In this document: positions 8,760 through 17,381 of the stretch, piece by piece
Numbering within the stretch: position 1 is the stretch's first letter
Layout of the letters: every line of letters starts with the position of its first letter
NCBI GenBank assembly: GCA_964410665.1
Contig: CAYPIE010000051.1
Location: forward strand, 1 to 42,158
From: CAYPIE01 sp964410665
Lineage (GTDB): Bacteria > Planctomycetota > Planctomycetia > Gemmatales > Gemmataceae
Length of the DNA stretch: 42,158 bases
Direction: 5' to 3'
The notes under the pieces: generated by a model
Database searches by the model: none
What the model saw: only the letters and a program-made list of their open reading frames with translations
Told to the model about the DNA's origin: nothing
Translations under genes and position numbers: made by a program

Positions 8760-9319
8760 GGTTACTCGTTCCCAAACGATTCGTGGTGATTCCGAGGTAG
8801 GAAGGCGGGCAGCTCCCGTGGTTTCAACTCGTGAGCGGATCGACGCTGCCCGTGCTGCAGTTCTCACCCTCGCGCGGCAGGCGGCGAACACTCATTCAAT
8901 CACAGGGTGTACGATCGACAGGTTTCATGTCAACTGGGCACTGGACCGACTTCAGGAAATCACCGGTACACCCGCCCAGCCGATCCCAGCTCCGTGAAGC
9001 CGGGAGGAAGGATCTTGTTTGGGCTAGATGACAAAGTGAATCGTTCATCCCGATTTCCGAAAAAAGAATGGAGATTTCCGTGGCACCCATTGCATCGAGG
9101 TTTATAATCAGAACTTCCCTCCCCGATCATCCCACCGGTCTAGCGGTGGACGACTCTTACCATCCAGAACCGGAAGGCTTGTCTGTTGGCCGTTCTTGGG
9201 ATATTCCATGATGCCTTTCCCGTCGAGGTCGCCGAAATGCCAGAGGAGTTGGCGGCCTCGGAAGAACAGCCAGCGGCTCAGCTTACGACGTTGCAAGGCT
9301 GGATTTTGCTGCAGGGGTA
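8760..9319. other. Divergent intergenic region with a possible gene remnant
   Basis: About 560 bases separate two divergent genes. I find no confident promoter. On the minus strand between about 9300 and 9108 one frame reads like real protein (FFRGRQLLWHFGDLDGKG and PVLDGKSRPPLD are present) and ends at 9108. I do not recognise it and no intact gene precedes it, so it may be the 3' end of a destroyed gene. The rest shows nothing recognisable. Confidence 0.4.
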
Positions 9320-11833
9320 ATGAGCGTGCGAAGCGTCTTCGTCGGAGCATTCTGGGGCCTGTTCGTGTCCTCTGTTCTAGGGAATGAGAAGGTCGCCCCA
9401 CCGCCACGAGTAGCAGCGATCTTCGGAAGTCGCTGCGTCGGCTGTCATGGTGTGGACTACAGCGAAGCCGAGGTGCGGCTCGACGCGATCGGATCACTCG
9501 GCAAGGAAGCACGGCTGGCTTTGTTGAACCGGGTGCAAGATCAACTCTTTTTCGGCACCATGCCGCCGAAGAGCGAGGAGCCCCCGACCGAAGCGGAGCA
9601 TCAACTCCTCACCAACTGGGTCCGGTCTGAGTTGCGGAAATGGAACGCCTCGGAACTGGACAAGAAGTTACGCTACCCCGATTACGGCAACTATGTCGAT
9701 CACGAAACACTCTTTCGGGGTGAGGTCAAGGACAAGCCGTTCACGCCGGCCCGGCGCTGGCTGGTGAGCCCGCAGATCTTTCACGAGCGGGTGATGGACG
9801 TCTTCGGCCTGACCGGTCGGGATCGCAACACCTACAAGGCCCGCGCGTTCTACGGCGTCACCAACCCGTTCGTCCTGCCCGATCACTCCGGCGTCCGCGA
9901 TTACGACTCTTCTACGCTCGACGGCGGGCACCTGCTGGTGATGCTCAAGAACGCCCGATGGATCGCGGACAAACAGATCTTTGCCGCGCGGCACCACAAC
10001 ATCGACCGTCGAAAGATCGAGTACCCCAATCCCAAGGATCGTTGGTATCCCCGCACGACGCCGGAGGCCTTCGAGAAGATCATCCTCAATAGATCGGAGC
10101 CGACGAACGAAGAACTGGTGGCCGCGATCAACACACAGTTCGACCTGGTACTGCGACGACGACCCACCGATGCAGAGTTGAGCAAGTACCTTGCCCTGAC
10201 GCGATCGGTGATCGATCTCGGCGGCAACACCGACGGCCTGCGGCAGATGCTCGTTGCGGTGCTTCTGGAGTCAGAGTTCCTCTACCGACTGGAGTTTGGG
10301 GGCGGGAAGCCCGACGAGTACGGCCGGAAGAAGCTGACGCCCCGCGAAGCGAGTTTCGCGATCTCCTATGCGCTGGGGGACCGAGGCCCCGATCCCGAAC
10401 TGATCAAGGCCGCCGAGGCAGGCCGGCTGCTCACGAAGGAAGATTACCGGCGTGAAGTGAAGCGCCTGCTCGACGCCCCGGACTACTATCGCGGGCAGAT
10501 CGACCCCACCCTCAACGGCAAGCACTACCGGTCCAATGAAACTTCTCACCCAAAAATCGTGCGATTCTTCCGCGAATTCTTCGGCTACCCGAACGCCTTG
10601 AAGGTCTTCAAGGACTTGCAACGCAGCGACGGGCTCTACCGCAACCCCGGCCGAGGGACGCAGGGTACCCCCGGTTTCCTGGTCCTCGAGACCGACCGGA
10701 TCGTCACCCGTTACGTGGAGAAGGACGAGAACGTCTTCGAGAACCTGCTGACCTCGGACGAGTTCTACGTCTACCACGACAAGGACAACGAGACCGGCCG
10801 CAAGATTATCGAAGAGTGGCGGGGCGTCTACGAACGGTTGAAAGACACCAACTGGAAGCACCGTCCTGAGGAGGTCCTGAGAGACCACCTCCAGTTCCTC
10901 GCAGAGAAGAAGACGCTGCGCCTCAACGATACGAACAAGGCCGGGACGCTGGTCAACTTAATGCACTACTTTGAAGAGTCGTTCGGTCGAGGCCGAACGC
11001 CCTTTACGACCGTCCCCTGGGCGCACGGCTATACGTTCCACCACGCCCCGTTTTACAACCTACCGCGTACGCCGAGCATCGGGCGGTATGGGCACTGGAA
11101 ATCGACGAAGTACAACGCCAACGTCCAGGATCGGGAGTTTTGGGATTACCCGACCGAGCAACCTTTCCAGATCGATCACCGGAAGGGGATCCTCACCCAT
11201 CCATCGTGGCTCATCGCGCATTCGGGCAATTTTCAAACGGACCCAATCCGACGTGGCCGGTGGGTCCGCGAAAAGCTGCTCGCCGGGCGGGTCCCCGACG
11301 TGCCCATCACCGTCGACGCCCAGGTACCCGAAGATCCGCACAAGACCTTCCGCCAGCGCGTCGAGATGGTCACCCGCGTCCGCGCGTGCTGGAAGTGCCA
11401 CCAGCAGATGAACCCGCTCGGCATGCCGTTCGAGATGTACGATGATTTCGGCCGCTACCGCACGGAGGAAAGCCTGGAACACCCCGACAACTTCATTCGG
11501 CGTAGCAAGGAAAAAAACGGCGCGAACGTGTACAAGACTTCGCCCGTTGTGGCCAACGGCCACCTGACCGGCACGGGCGACCCCACGCTCGATGGGCAAG
11601 TCGAGGACGCGCTGGATCTGATCGACCGACTCGCCCGCTCGGAGCGTGTGCGACAATCGATCATCCGACACGGGTTCCGCTTTTTCATGGGCCGCAACGA
11701 GATGCTTTCCGACGCGCAGACGTTGATCGACGCCGACCGGGCCTACGTCGAGAGCGGCGGAAGCTTCAAGGCCGTGATCGTCTCGCTGCTGACTTCCGAT
11801 TCATTCATGTACCGCAAGGTAATCGAGGAGTAG
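9320..11833 (+). CDS. Secreted PSCyt / DUF1592-DUF1588-DUF1585 protein with two CXXCH motifs
   Basis: An 837-residue planctomycete-type exported protein. A signal peptide (residues 1-21) is followed by a cytochrome-c-like segment with CVGCH at residues 39-43. The DUF1592/1595-type helical part lies around 280-330 (RRRPTDAELSKYLALTR, ESEFLYRLEFG). DUF1588 follows around 655-720 with a second CXXCH (CWKCH, 690-694, then QQMNPLGMPFE). DUF1585 forms the C-terminus (FFMGRNEMLSDAQTLIDAD). Covalent heme at one or both CXXCH sites would make it a periplasmic redox protein; this follows from the motif and is not shown experimentally here. No good ribosome site fits ATG 9320, since AGGGG is only 2 bases away, but the signal peptide supports this start. 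It forms an operon with the DUF1552 gene, which starts 3 bases after its stop. This pair recurs in planctomycetes, with unknown biochemical role. Confidence 0.9.
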   Translation: MSVRSVFVGAFWGLFVSSVLGNEKVAPPPRVAAIFGSRCVGCHGVDYSEAEVRLDAIGSLGKEARLALLNRVQDQLFFGTMPPKSEEPPTEAEHQLLTNWVRSELRKWNASELDKKLRYPDYGNYVDHETLFRGEVKDKPFTPARRWLVSPQIFHERVMDVFGLTGRDRNTYKARAFYGVTNPFVLPDHSGVRDYDSSTLDGGHLLVMLKNARWIADKQIFAARHHNIDRRKIEYPNPKDRWYPRTTPEAFEKIILNRSEPTNEELVAAINTQFDLVLRRRPTDAELSKYLALTRSVIDLGGNTDGLRQMLVAVLLESEFLYRLEFGGGKPDEYGRKKLTPREASFAISYALGDRGPDPELIKAAEAGRLLTKEDYRREVKRLLDAPDYYRGQIDPTLNGKHYRSNETSHPKIVRFFREFFGYPNALKVFKDLQRSDGLYRNPGRGTQGTPGFLVLETDRIVTRYVEKDENVFENLLTSDEFYVYHDKDNETGRKIIEEWRGVYERLKDTNWKHRPEEVLRDHLQFLAEKKTLRLNDTNKAGTLVNLMHYFEESFGRGRTPFTTVPWAHGYTFHHAPFYNLPRTPSIGRYGHWKSTKYNANVQDREFWDYPTEQPFQIDHRKGILTHPSWLIAHSGNFQTDPIRRGRWVREKLLAGRVPDVPITVDAQVPEDPHKTFRQRVEMVTRVRACWKCHQQMNPLGMPFEMYDDFGRYRTEESLEHPDNFIRRSKEKNGANVYKTSPVVANGHLTGTGDPTLDGQVEDALDLIDRLARSERVRQSIIRHGFRFFMGRNEMLSDAQTLIDADRAYVESGGSFKAVIVSLLTSDSFMYRKVIEE

Positions 11834-11836
11834 ACG

Positions 11837-13231
11837 GTGAACACGAGAAGAGCTTTTCTCAAAACAGGATTGCTCGGCGCAGGCGGCCTGGTGTTGGGGA
11901 ACCCGACCGGTCTGCTCGCCGCGCCCGCGACGGCCCCGAAGCGATTCATCTTCATGCACCGGGGCAACGGCCTTTCCCCCCGCGTGATGGTCCCGCCAAC
12001 GCTTGGCAAAAAGGAGATGGACGCGGAGAAGCGGAAAGACCCATTTCAGGTGGACCTGGACAGCCACGAGTTGCCGGAATGGATGAGCCCACTCGAGCCG
12101 TACAAGAAGCACATGACTATCCTCCAGGGACTCTCCGGCAAGATGTGCACGGTCGGACATCACTCCTGGTGCTCGTCGCTGGGCGTGTTCAAGGCCAACG
12201 AACGGCTGAGTTCCATCAAGTGGGCCACCGTCGATTTCGAACTCGCCAAGCTCTTCCCGTCCCCGGTCGGACACGTCGAACTGGCGTGTTTCCCGCTCGG
12301 CGGCGGCAACGCCCGCGGCAGTCTCGACGGCATCGCCAAGGGCTTCTCCGCCAGGGGCCCGCAGCAGCCGAACTACGCCTTCGGCTCGCCACGCGTCGCC
12401 GTGGAGGAACTCTTTAAGTCCGTGTCTGACGACCGGGCCTCGCAGATCCAGTACCAGTTCGATCGCATGTTGCTGGATTTCGCCGCGAAAAACGAAGGGG
12501 ATACCGCCCGACAACTCAACGGCTTCGAGCGGGCCAAGGTCCAGAACTACGCCGACTCCCTGGAGGCGATCCGCGACCGGAACCGGAAGGTGGATGCCAT
12601 GGCCGCCGTCATCCGCCGGCACATCCCCCGGCTCGACCCGAAGTACCTATCCACCGACGTGAGCACCTTCGACCGCCAGGTCGGCCACACCGAGGTACTC
12701 CTCTCGGCGTTGATCTCTGGCTTGACCAACGTGGTCGCCTTCACCGTGGACGAACTCGGCCACAGCTATACGGGGATTAACGGGCTCGAAGGGGAGAAGG
12801 TCAACATGCACGACGTCGGGCACGGCAAAACCATCGCCGGCGTCCAGGCCGAGGAGATCCGGAACCGGTGCCGTCGGCACCACATGACCTTGATCGACCG
12901 TATGATCACCCGGCTGAAGAGTGTGCCCGAAGGCGACGGTTCAATGTTTGACAACACGATGATCTTTTACTTCCCCGATGGCGGTGAGGCCCACCACTCT
13001 CACGGCACCGAGTACCCGTTCATCGTCATGGCCGGCGACAACGCACGACTCGACATCCGCCGGCGTTACATTCGTCTGCCGAACTACGGTCGGCAAGGGC
13101 ACAGCACGCTGGGCAACTGGTACACCACGCTGCTCAACGCGTACGGGAGCCCGGTCGAACACTTCGGGGCCATGGATCCGGGGTTAAAAGACATCGATCA
13201 GACCGGACCCATCAAACAGTTCCTGGGGTGA
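11837..13231 (+). CDS. DUF1552 protein with twin-arginine signal
   Basis: A 464-residue protein of the DUF1552 family, which accompanies DUF1592/1588 proteins in planctomycetes and some other bacteria. The N-terminus TRRAFLKTGLLGAGGLVLG is a twin-arginine signal, so the protein is exported folded, often an indication of a bound cofactor or metal. The body carries family features such as HRGNGLSP near residue 40, HHSWCSSLG near 113, and a late HSHGTEYPFIVMAGD stretch near 390 that resembles the alkaline-phosphatase/sulfatase fold. The start codon is GTG at 11837, with GAGGAG 7-8 bases upstream inside the end of the preceding gene, so translation is probably coupled. Function is unknown; a partner role with the upstream cytochrome-like protein is inferred from linkage. 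Confidence 0.88.
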   Translation: MNTRRAFLKTGLLGAGGLVLGNPTGLLAAPATAPKRFIFMHRGNGLSPRVMVPPTLGKKEMDAEKRKDPFQVDLDSHELPEWMSPLEPYKKHMTILQGLSGKMCTVGHHSWCSSLGVFKANERLSSIKWATVDFELAKLFPSPVGHVELACFPLGGGNARGSLDGIAKGFSARGPQQPNYAFGSPRVAVEELFKSVSDDRASQIQYQFDRMLLDFAAKNEGDTARQLNGFERAKVQNYADSLEAIRDRNRKVDAMAAVIRRHIPRLDPKYLSTDVSTFDRQVGHTEVLLSALISGLTNVVAFTVDELGHSYTGINGLEGEKVNMHDVGHGKTIAGVQAEEIRNRCRRHHMTLIDRMITRLKSVPEGDGSMFDNTMIFYFPDGGEAHHSHGTEYPFIVMAGDNARLDIRRRYIRLPNYGRQGHSTLGNWYTTLLNAYGSPVEHFGAMDPGLKDIDQTGPIKQFLG

Positions 13232-13245
13232 CTCGGAGCTTTCTC

Positions 13246-13289
13246 AGCCCACCGTGCAAGGGGGCTGCCCCTTCCTCGCACGGTGGGCT
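13246..13289. repeat. Strong hairpin between DUF1552 gene and amidohydrolase start
   Basis: A perfect 12-bp inverted repeat (13246-13257 with 13278-13289, arms beginning AGCCCACCG) encloses a second 6-bp stem (AAGGGG 13258-13263 with CCCCTT 13268-13273, loop GCTG and one extra base) plus a 4-base bulge. It ends 4 bases before the ATG at 13294 and includes the only GGTGGG purine run that could serve as ribosome site. It could be a dispersed palindromic element, a terminator for the upstream pair, or a translational switch. Confidence 0.7.
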
Positions 13290-13293
13290 CACC

Positions 13294-14232
13294 ATGAGGA
13301 TGATGATGCGAACTTTAACCCTCATACTGACGTTTACACTCGGCATCCTTCCAGTGGCCGCCGAGGAACTCGCCCCGGTCAAGCACCGGATCGACACCCA
13401 CATCCACCTTTACGACACCACCCGCGACGTCGAGATGTCGTGGCCGCCGAAGAACGATAAGGTGCTCTACAAGCCGCACCTCCCGGGCGAGTACTCTCGG
13501 GTTGCGAAGGCCGCGGGTGTCACCGGCGTTGTCATCGTCGAAGCGAGCAATCACTTCGAGGACAATAAATGGGTCCTCGATCTGGTGAAGGGGGATCCGT
13601 TCTATCTCGGGTTGGTCGGGAACGTGGACGTCACCGACAACAATTTCGAGCAACAACTCTTGCAGCTCAAGAAGGACAAGCGTTTCGTTGGCGTGCGTCC
13701 CCGAGGCCCGAAGCCGATCGACTATTCGGACGAGCTCGTACGGGCAAACCTGCGCACCCTCGCGAAGCACGATCTGGCCATGGACTACCTCACCAACGGC
13801 GGGGGAATCCCGGGGATCCAAACGATCGACCGCGTGGCCCGCGCCATCCCGAACCTTCGGATTATCGTGAATCACTGTCTCGGGTACAACTTCGACGGCA
13901 AACCGCCGAGCCAAGCGTGGGTCAAGGCCGTTGAACGCCTCGCCGCGAACCCTAACGTGTACTGCAAGATCTCTGGACTCTATCAACGATCCGTCCCGCA
14001 ACCCGCCCCGCAGGACCCCGACCATTACCGGGCAGTCCTCGAAGTCCTCTGGAAACACTTCGGGAAGGACCGCCTGGTCTACGGCAGCAATTGGCCAGTC
14101 ACCAAGCGTACTGGCAGCTACGCAAGCTACCTCAAACTGGTCGATCGCTTCATCAGCGAGAAGGGCCAGGATGCCCGCGAACACTACTATTGGAAGAACG
14201 CCGCGGCCGCGTACAAGCTCCCGCTGGATTAG
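13294..14232 (+). CDS. Exported amidohydrolase-2 family metal-dependent hydrolase
   Basis: A 312-residue TIM-barrel hydrolase with a signal peptide (residues 1-23, MRMMMRTL start, cleavage near VAAEE). The metal-binding HxH is THIH at residues 35-38. A conserved NHCLG lies near 195 and YGSNWPV near 267. Many relatives have Asp where this one has Asn in GS(D/N)WP, and Asn occurs in a subset of the family. The family includes lactonases such as fuconolactonase and decarboxylases; the substrate is not predictable. ATG 13294 is chosen because it starts the signal peptide. A GTG at 13228 overlaps the stop of the DUF1552 gene by four bases and would add 22 residues encoded by the hairpin, which looks like read-through of a repeat. 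The gene appears to be the third of the operon. Confidence 0.85.
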   Translation: MRMMMRTLTLILTFTLGILPVAAEELAPVKHRIDTHIHLYDTTRDVEMSWPPKNDKVLYKPHLPGEYSRVAKAAGVTGVVIVEASNHFEDNKWVLDLVKGDPFYLGLVGNVDVTDNNFEQQLLQLKKDKRFVGVRPRGPKPIDYSDELVRANLRTLAKHDLAMDYLTNGGGIPGIQTIDRVARAIPNLRIIVNHCLGYNFDGKPPSQAWVKAVERLAANPNVYCKISGLYQRSVPQPAPQDPDHYRAVLEVLWKHFGKDRLVYGSNWPVTKRTGSYASYLKLVDRFISEKGQDAREHYYWKNAAAAYKLPLD

Positions 14233-14498
14233 CGACCACGGAGCCGTCGAAGACCCGACCGATGCATCCCCGGCTCCTTTCTCTTCGTGGCGGCAGGGCA
14301 GCCCCACCGCTTCGAGGATTTTTCCGATGACGTTGCGGTTTGGGTGTTCTTTTACGGTCCCGACGGTGAAGCAGTGAACGCCTGAGGCGATCTTCCAGCG
14401 GCCCTCTCTGCTGCATGGCTGTTTTCGCCGGGCCACTGCGGCCAGATTCATGCCTCCACAACCTTTTCCGGGTGACCGAATAACGTTACGATATTTGC
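14233..14498. other. Intergenic region before fhs
   Basis: About 266 bases. On the minus strand from about 14451 to 14255 a frame encodes a protein-like stretch (WKIASGVHCFTVGTVKEHP followed by NVIGKILEAVGLPCRHEEKG). It then runs on antisense into the amidohydrolase, so any real gene would be a fragment. I do not recognise it. An AT-rich patch (TTACGATATTTGC) just before ATG 14499 may contain the fhs promoter, but no clear hexamers are visible. Confidence 0.3.
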
Positions 14499-16133
14499 AT
14501 GCACAGCATCAGCGAAATCGCAGCGAAACTTGGACTCGGGGCCGACGAGTTCTTCCCCTATGGCCCCGACATTGCCAAGGTTAAACCCGGCGTTCGCCAG
14601 CGTCCGCGACTTCGCGAAGCACCGCCGCGCTTGATCCTGGTGTCCGCCATCACGCCCACGCCTACCGGAGAAGGCAAGACCACCACCAGTATCGGACTAG
14701 CACAAGGACTCGCACGACTTGGCGAATCGGTTTGTGTGGCACTACGCGAACCGTCGCTGGGGCCTTGTTTCGGGAAGAAAGGCGGCGGAACCGGCGGTGG
14801 CCGCTGCCAAGTTCTACCGGCCGATCGCATCAACCTGCACTTCACCGGCGATATGCATGCCGTGACGGCTGCCCATAACCTGCTCGCCGCGCTACTCGAC
14901 AACCACATCTACTTCGACAACCACTTGCGGATCGACCCCCGCCGAGTGACTTGGCGTCGTGTGATGGATATGAACGATCGAGCGCTTCGCGACATCGTGA
15001 TTGGTTTAGGAGGCCAGCACCAAGGGGTGCCTCGCGAAGCAGGCTTCGATATCACAGCCGCTTCGGAAGTGATGGCGATGCTGTGCCTCGCAACCGATGT
15101 CGAGGACCTTCGCGAGCGGATCGATCGCACCTTGCTGGGATTTACCTACGACGGCGATCCGGTGACGGCCAAGTCGCTGTCCGCAACCGGAGCAATGTTG
15201 GCTCTGTTGCGCGACGCTTTGATGCCCAACTTGGTCGCCACGACGGAGGGCGTGCCGGCACTCATTCACGGCGGCCCATTCGCAAACATCGCCCATGGCT
15301 GTAACAGTGTTGTCGCCACCAAGACGGCGATGCACTTGGCCGATTGGGCGATCACCGAAGCGGGATTTGGCTTTGATCTGGGTGCGGAAAAGTTCTTCGA
15401 CATCAAGTGTCGCACTGCGGGACTCGATACGGCCGCGGTTGTTCTGGTCGCGACAATCCGTGCCCTCAAGCTGCACGGTGGCAAAAAGCTGGCGAGTCTC
15501 GGCCAGCCGGATTCCGCCGCGGTCGAGCACGGCCTGGCAAACTTGGACAAACACGTTGAGAACATCGCCCATTTCCGCGAAACGCCGATCGTCGCCCTGA
15601 ATCAATTCGCCCATGATACCGAAGATGAAATCGAAGTGGTTCGCCGTCACTGCGCCGCCCACGCCATTCCGTTTGCCGTAACTCGTCATTATTCACATGG
15701 CGGAGAAGGAGCGGAACAGCTCGCCAGGACCGTGATCGAGAACGCAGATCGCACGGGCCGAAGGTTCTGTCCTTTGTATGAGTTGGCCGAACCGATCCCC
15801 GAAAAAATCCGCGCGATCGCCACCAAGATGTACGGTGCCAGAGACGTTTACTTCACCAAGACCGCAGCTCGTGACATCAAGGAAATCGAACGCCTCGGAT
15901 ACGCCGAGCTACCAATCTGTGTCGCCAAGACGCACTCGTCACTGTCTGACGACCCACAATTGCGAGGCAGGCCCAAAGACTTTGAGATCACCGTGGAGGA
16001 AATACGCATCAATTCTGGAGCAGGCTTTCTCGTGGTACTCACGGGCGACATTCTCCGCATGCCCGGCCTGCCCCGCCATCCACTCGCCGAAGCAATTGAC
16101 CTACGAGATGGCGAGATCGTGGGAGTCGAGTGA
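14499..16133 (+). CDS. fhs: Formate-tetrahydrofolate ligase
   Basis: A 544-residue cytoplasmic enzyme of one-carbon metabolism that makes 10-formyltetrahydrofolate from formate, THF and ATP. The nucleotide-binding loop TPTGEGKT is at residues 54-61, followed by REPSLGPCFGKKGG around 83-96, both classical for the family. Other conserved segments are GGPFANIAHGCNS near 258-270, ALNQFAHDTEDE near 366, and the C-terminal INSGAGFLVVLTGDI. Its length is within the usual 540-560. ATG 14499 gives the expected N-terminus (SISEIAAKLG), although no clear Shine-Dalgarno is visible. It appears monocistronic. In a planctomycete it most likely serves purine and formyl-Met synthesis or formate assimilation; no other folate gene is adjacent. 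Confidence 0.95.
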   Translation: MHSISEIAAKLGLGADEFFPYGPDIAKVKPGVRQRPRLREAPPRLILVSAITPTPTGEGKTTTSIGLAQGLARLGESVCVALREPSLGPCFGKKGGGTGGGRCQVLPADRINLHFTGDMHAVTAAHNLLAALLDNHIYFDNHLRIDPRRVTWRRVMDMNDRALRDIVIGLGGQHQGVPREAGFDITAASEVMAMLCLATDVEDLRERIDRTLLGFTYDGDPVTAKSLSATGAMLALLRDALMPNLVATTEGVPALIHGGPFANIAHGCNSVVATKTAMHLADWAITEAGFGFDLGAEKFFDIKCRTAGLDTAAVVLVATIRALKLHGGKKLASLGQPDSAAVEHGLANLDKHVENIAHFRETPIVALNQFAHDTEDEIEVVRRHCAAHAIPFAVTRHYSHGGEGAEQLARTVIENADRTGRRFCPLYELAEPIPEKIRAIATKMYGARDVYFTKTAARDIKEIERLGYAELPICVAKTHSSLSDDPQLRGRPKDFEITVEEIRINSGAGFLVVLTGDILRMPGLPRHPLAEAIDLRDGEIVGVE

Positions 16134-16498
16134 GCCCCGAGATTCAAGTCGTGCAATTTGGCGTTTGCCCAACGGGGATTCCTCCAGCCCAAGAGAATCT
16201 GCCGTTGTTGATCCTACTCCGGTCGATGAGACCAGTTGGCACAATGGTCGGTCCCGAACCTCCCTCAGGCCGGAGGACCGAATCGAAATGCCCTCCTCAA
16301 TAAGCCATCGATAGCAATTACCACGATTCGCGGAGGGGTGTGAAAGTCCAAGGACCGACGAACTTGCTAAGCAGCTCGAAGGGAACGGGTCCCAGATCGG
16401 AGTCGCCCGATCAGACTACCCCACGACCAGCCACCGGATACTCTGCCTAGGGACCTTCCCTGACCCGAAGAGCGATTTCACTACTCTAGGAGAACACC
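16134..16498 (+). other. Intergenic region, structured sequence at 16330-16455
   Basis: No gene is seen in these 365 bases. The segment from about 16330 (GGAGGGGTGTGAAAGTCC) to 16455 resembles by eye the 5' domain of some bacterial group II introns, which carry a GTGTGAAAGTC motif. No reverse transcriptase or intron 3' end follows, so at most this is a fragment. A good Shine-Dalgarno AGGAGA at 16488-16493 belongs to the next gene. Confidence 0.3.
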
Positions 16499-16963
16499 AT
16501 GCGTGTGCTGACACTAACCCTGCTGACCCTGGCGAGCCTGACCGCCACCGCCCAGGACAAGGCTGAGGACAAACCGGCCGCGGCCGAGCTTCGGAAACTG
16601 ACCGGGGAATGGAAGTGCGTCGCCCTCCGCGGCCAAGACGGCGACGCCCCGGCTGCGATCTTTCGGCAGTTCACCGCGGTGGTGAAGGACGACACCATCT
16701 CCGGTACCGTCATCGGAGGTGAGACGTTCACCGCCCGGCTGGTCATCGACCCCACCACGTCCCCAATGCGGCTAACCCTCCGGCACACCGATGGAGCTTT
16801 CAAAGGCGAGGACCAGCCCGCGGTGTTCGTGGTAGTCGGCGAGTACCTGCTTATCTGCGCGTCCGAGCCGGGAACCGCCACCGAGAAAGCCCCGAAGTCA
16901 CTCACCGATCTCGACCCGACCAACGGGCTGTACGTGTTTGAGCGGACCAAGAGCAAACAATGA
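16499..16963 (+). CDS. Secreted TIGR03067-type protein
   Basis: A 154-residue exported protein of the planctomycete-expanded TIGR03067 family, a small lipocalin-like beta domain of unknown role. The signal peptide spans residues 1-18 (LTLTLLTLASLTATA). The domain begins LRKLTGEWKCVALRGQDG around residues 31-48, as expected for the conserved L-x-G-x-W start. It continues with an ID-PTTSPMRL segment near 82 and a GEYLLICASEPG strand near 115. ATG 16499 is preceded by AGGAGA at 16488-16493. It lies downstream of fhs by 365 bases and is probably transcribed alone. No catalytic residues are known for the family, so no reaction can be assigned. Confidence 0.8.
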   Translation: MRVLTLTLLTLASLTATAQDKAEDKPAAAELRKLTGEWKCVALRGQDGDAPAAIFRQFTAVVKDDTISGTVIGGETFTARLVIDPTTSPMRLTLRHTDGAFKGEDQPAVFVVVGEYLLICASEPGTATEKAPKSLTDLDPTNGLYVFERTKSKQ

Positions 16964-16991
16964 ACGACGAAATCGCAGCAAGCGCAAGTGA

Positions 16992-17363
16992 GTGAGCCCA
17001 GCGAAGGCTCACACGCTGTTTGTGCTAGAATCTCGGAAAAAAGGAAAGGATGTCTTCGGTTGGAGGCTGGTGAAGAACGCCGAGATTGCAGGTCAACACT
17101 ATTCGCGATATATGAAAGAGGCGTTTGAGACTCCATACCTCTTCGGTTCCTTCTGGTGCAATCCTGTCACGCAATGAAAGCCGGCCTTCTATCCACCCGA
17201 ATTTATCAAACAAGGACTTTTCCAAGAAGGTCTCGTGCCACGGCCTAAACTCCATCAGGCGATCCGTGAGCTGAATGAATGGCTGACTCAGAAAACTCCC
17301 AAGGACCGCGACGATGGCCTTCGTCGTCGCTGGCCGTTCGACCCGAAATCGATTTCCTACTGA
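16992..17363 (+). pseudogene. Small unknown gene interrupted by an in-frame TGA
   Basis: One reading frame runs from GTG 16992 to TGA 17361-17363 with a single internal TGA at 17175-17177. The sequence on both sides reads like authentic protein: before it VFGWRLVKNAEIAGQHY and FETPYLFGSFWCNPVTQ, after it KPAFYPPEFIKQGLF and a charged C-terminus ending RRRWPFDPKSISY. Restoring one codon (TGG or CGA, for example) would give a continuous product of up to 123 residues. The most economical explanation is a recent nonsense mutation. Programmed read-through or selenocysteine is not supported by any visible SECIS-like hairpin. I do not recognise the family. It sits between a TIGR03067 gene and the convergent permease-prefix gene, whose stop lies 18 bases past this one. 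Confidence 0.5.
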
Positions 17364-17381
17364 CCTGCTAGCGTTGTTCCG

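Noticed and set aside
11801..12622. Minus-strand open frame of 273 codons
   Set aside because: Antisense to the DUF1552 gene, with no recognisable domain.
13315..14451. Minus-strand open frame of 378 codons
   Set aside because: Mostly antisense to the amidohydrolase, which has a signal peptide and family motifs. Only its first 65 codons lie outside, and these are reported separately as a possible fragment.
17175..17177. Selenocysteine codon at the in-frame TGA
   Set aside because: No SECIS-like hairpin is visible directly after it, the protein is not a known selenoprotein, and a nonsense mutation is simpler.
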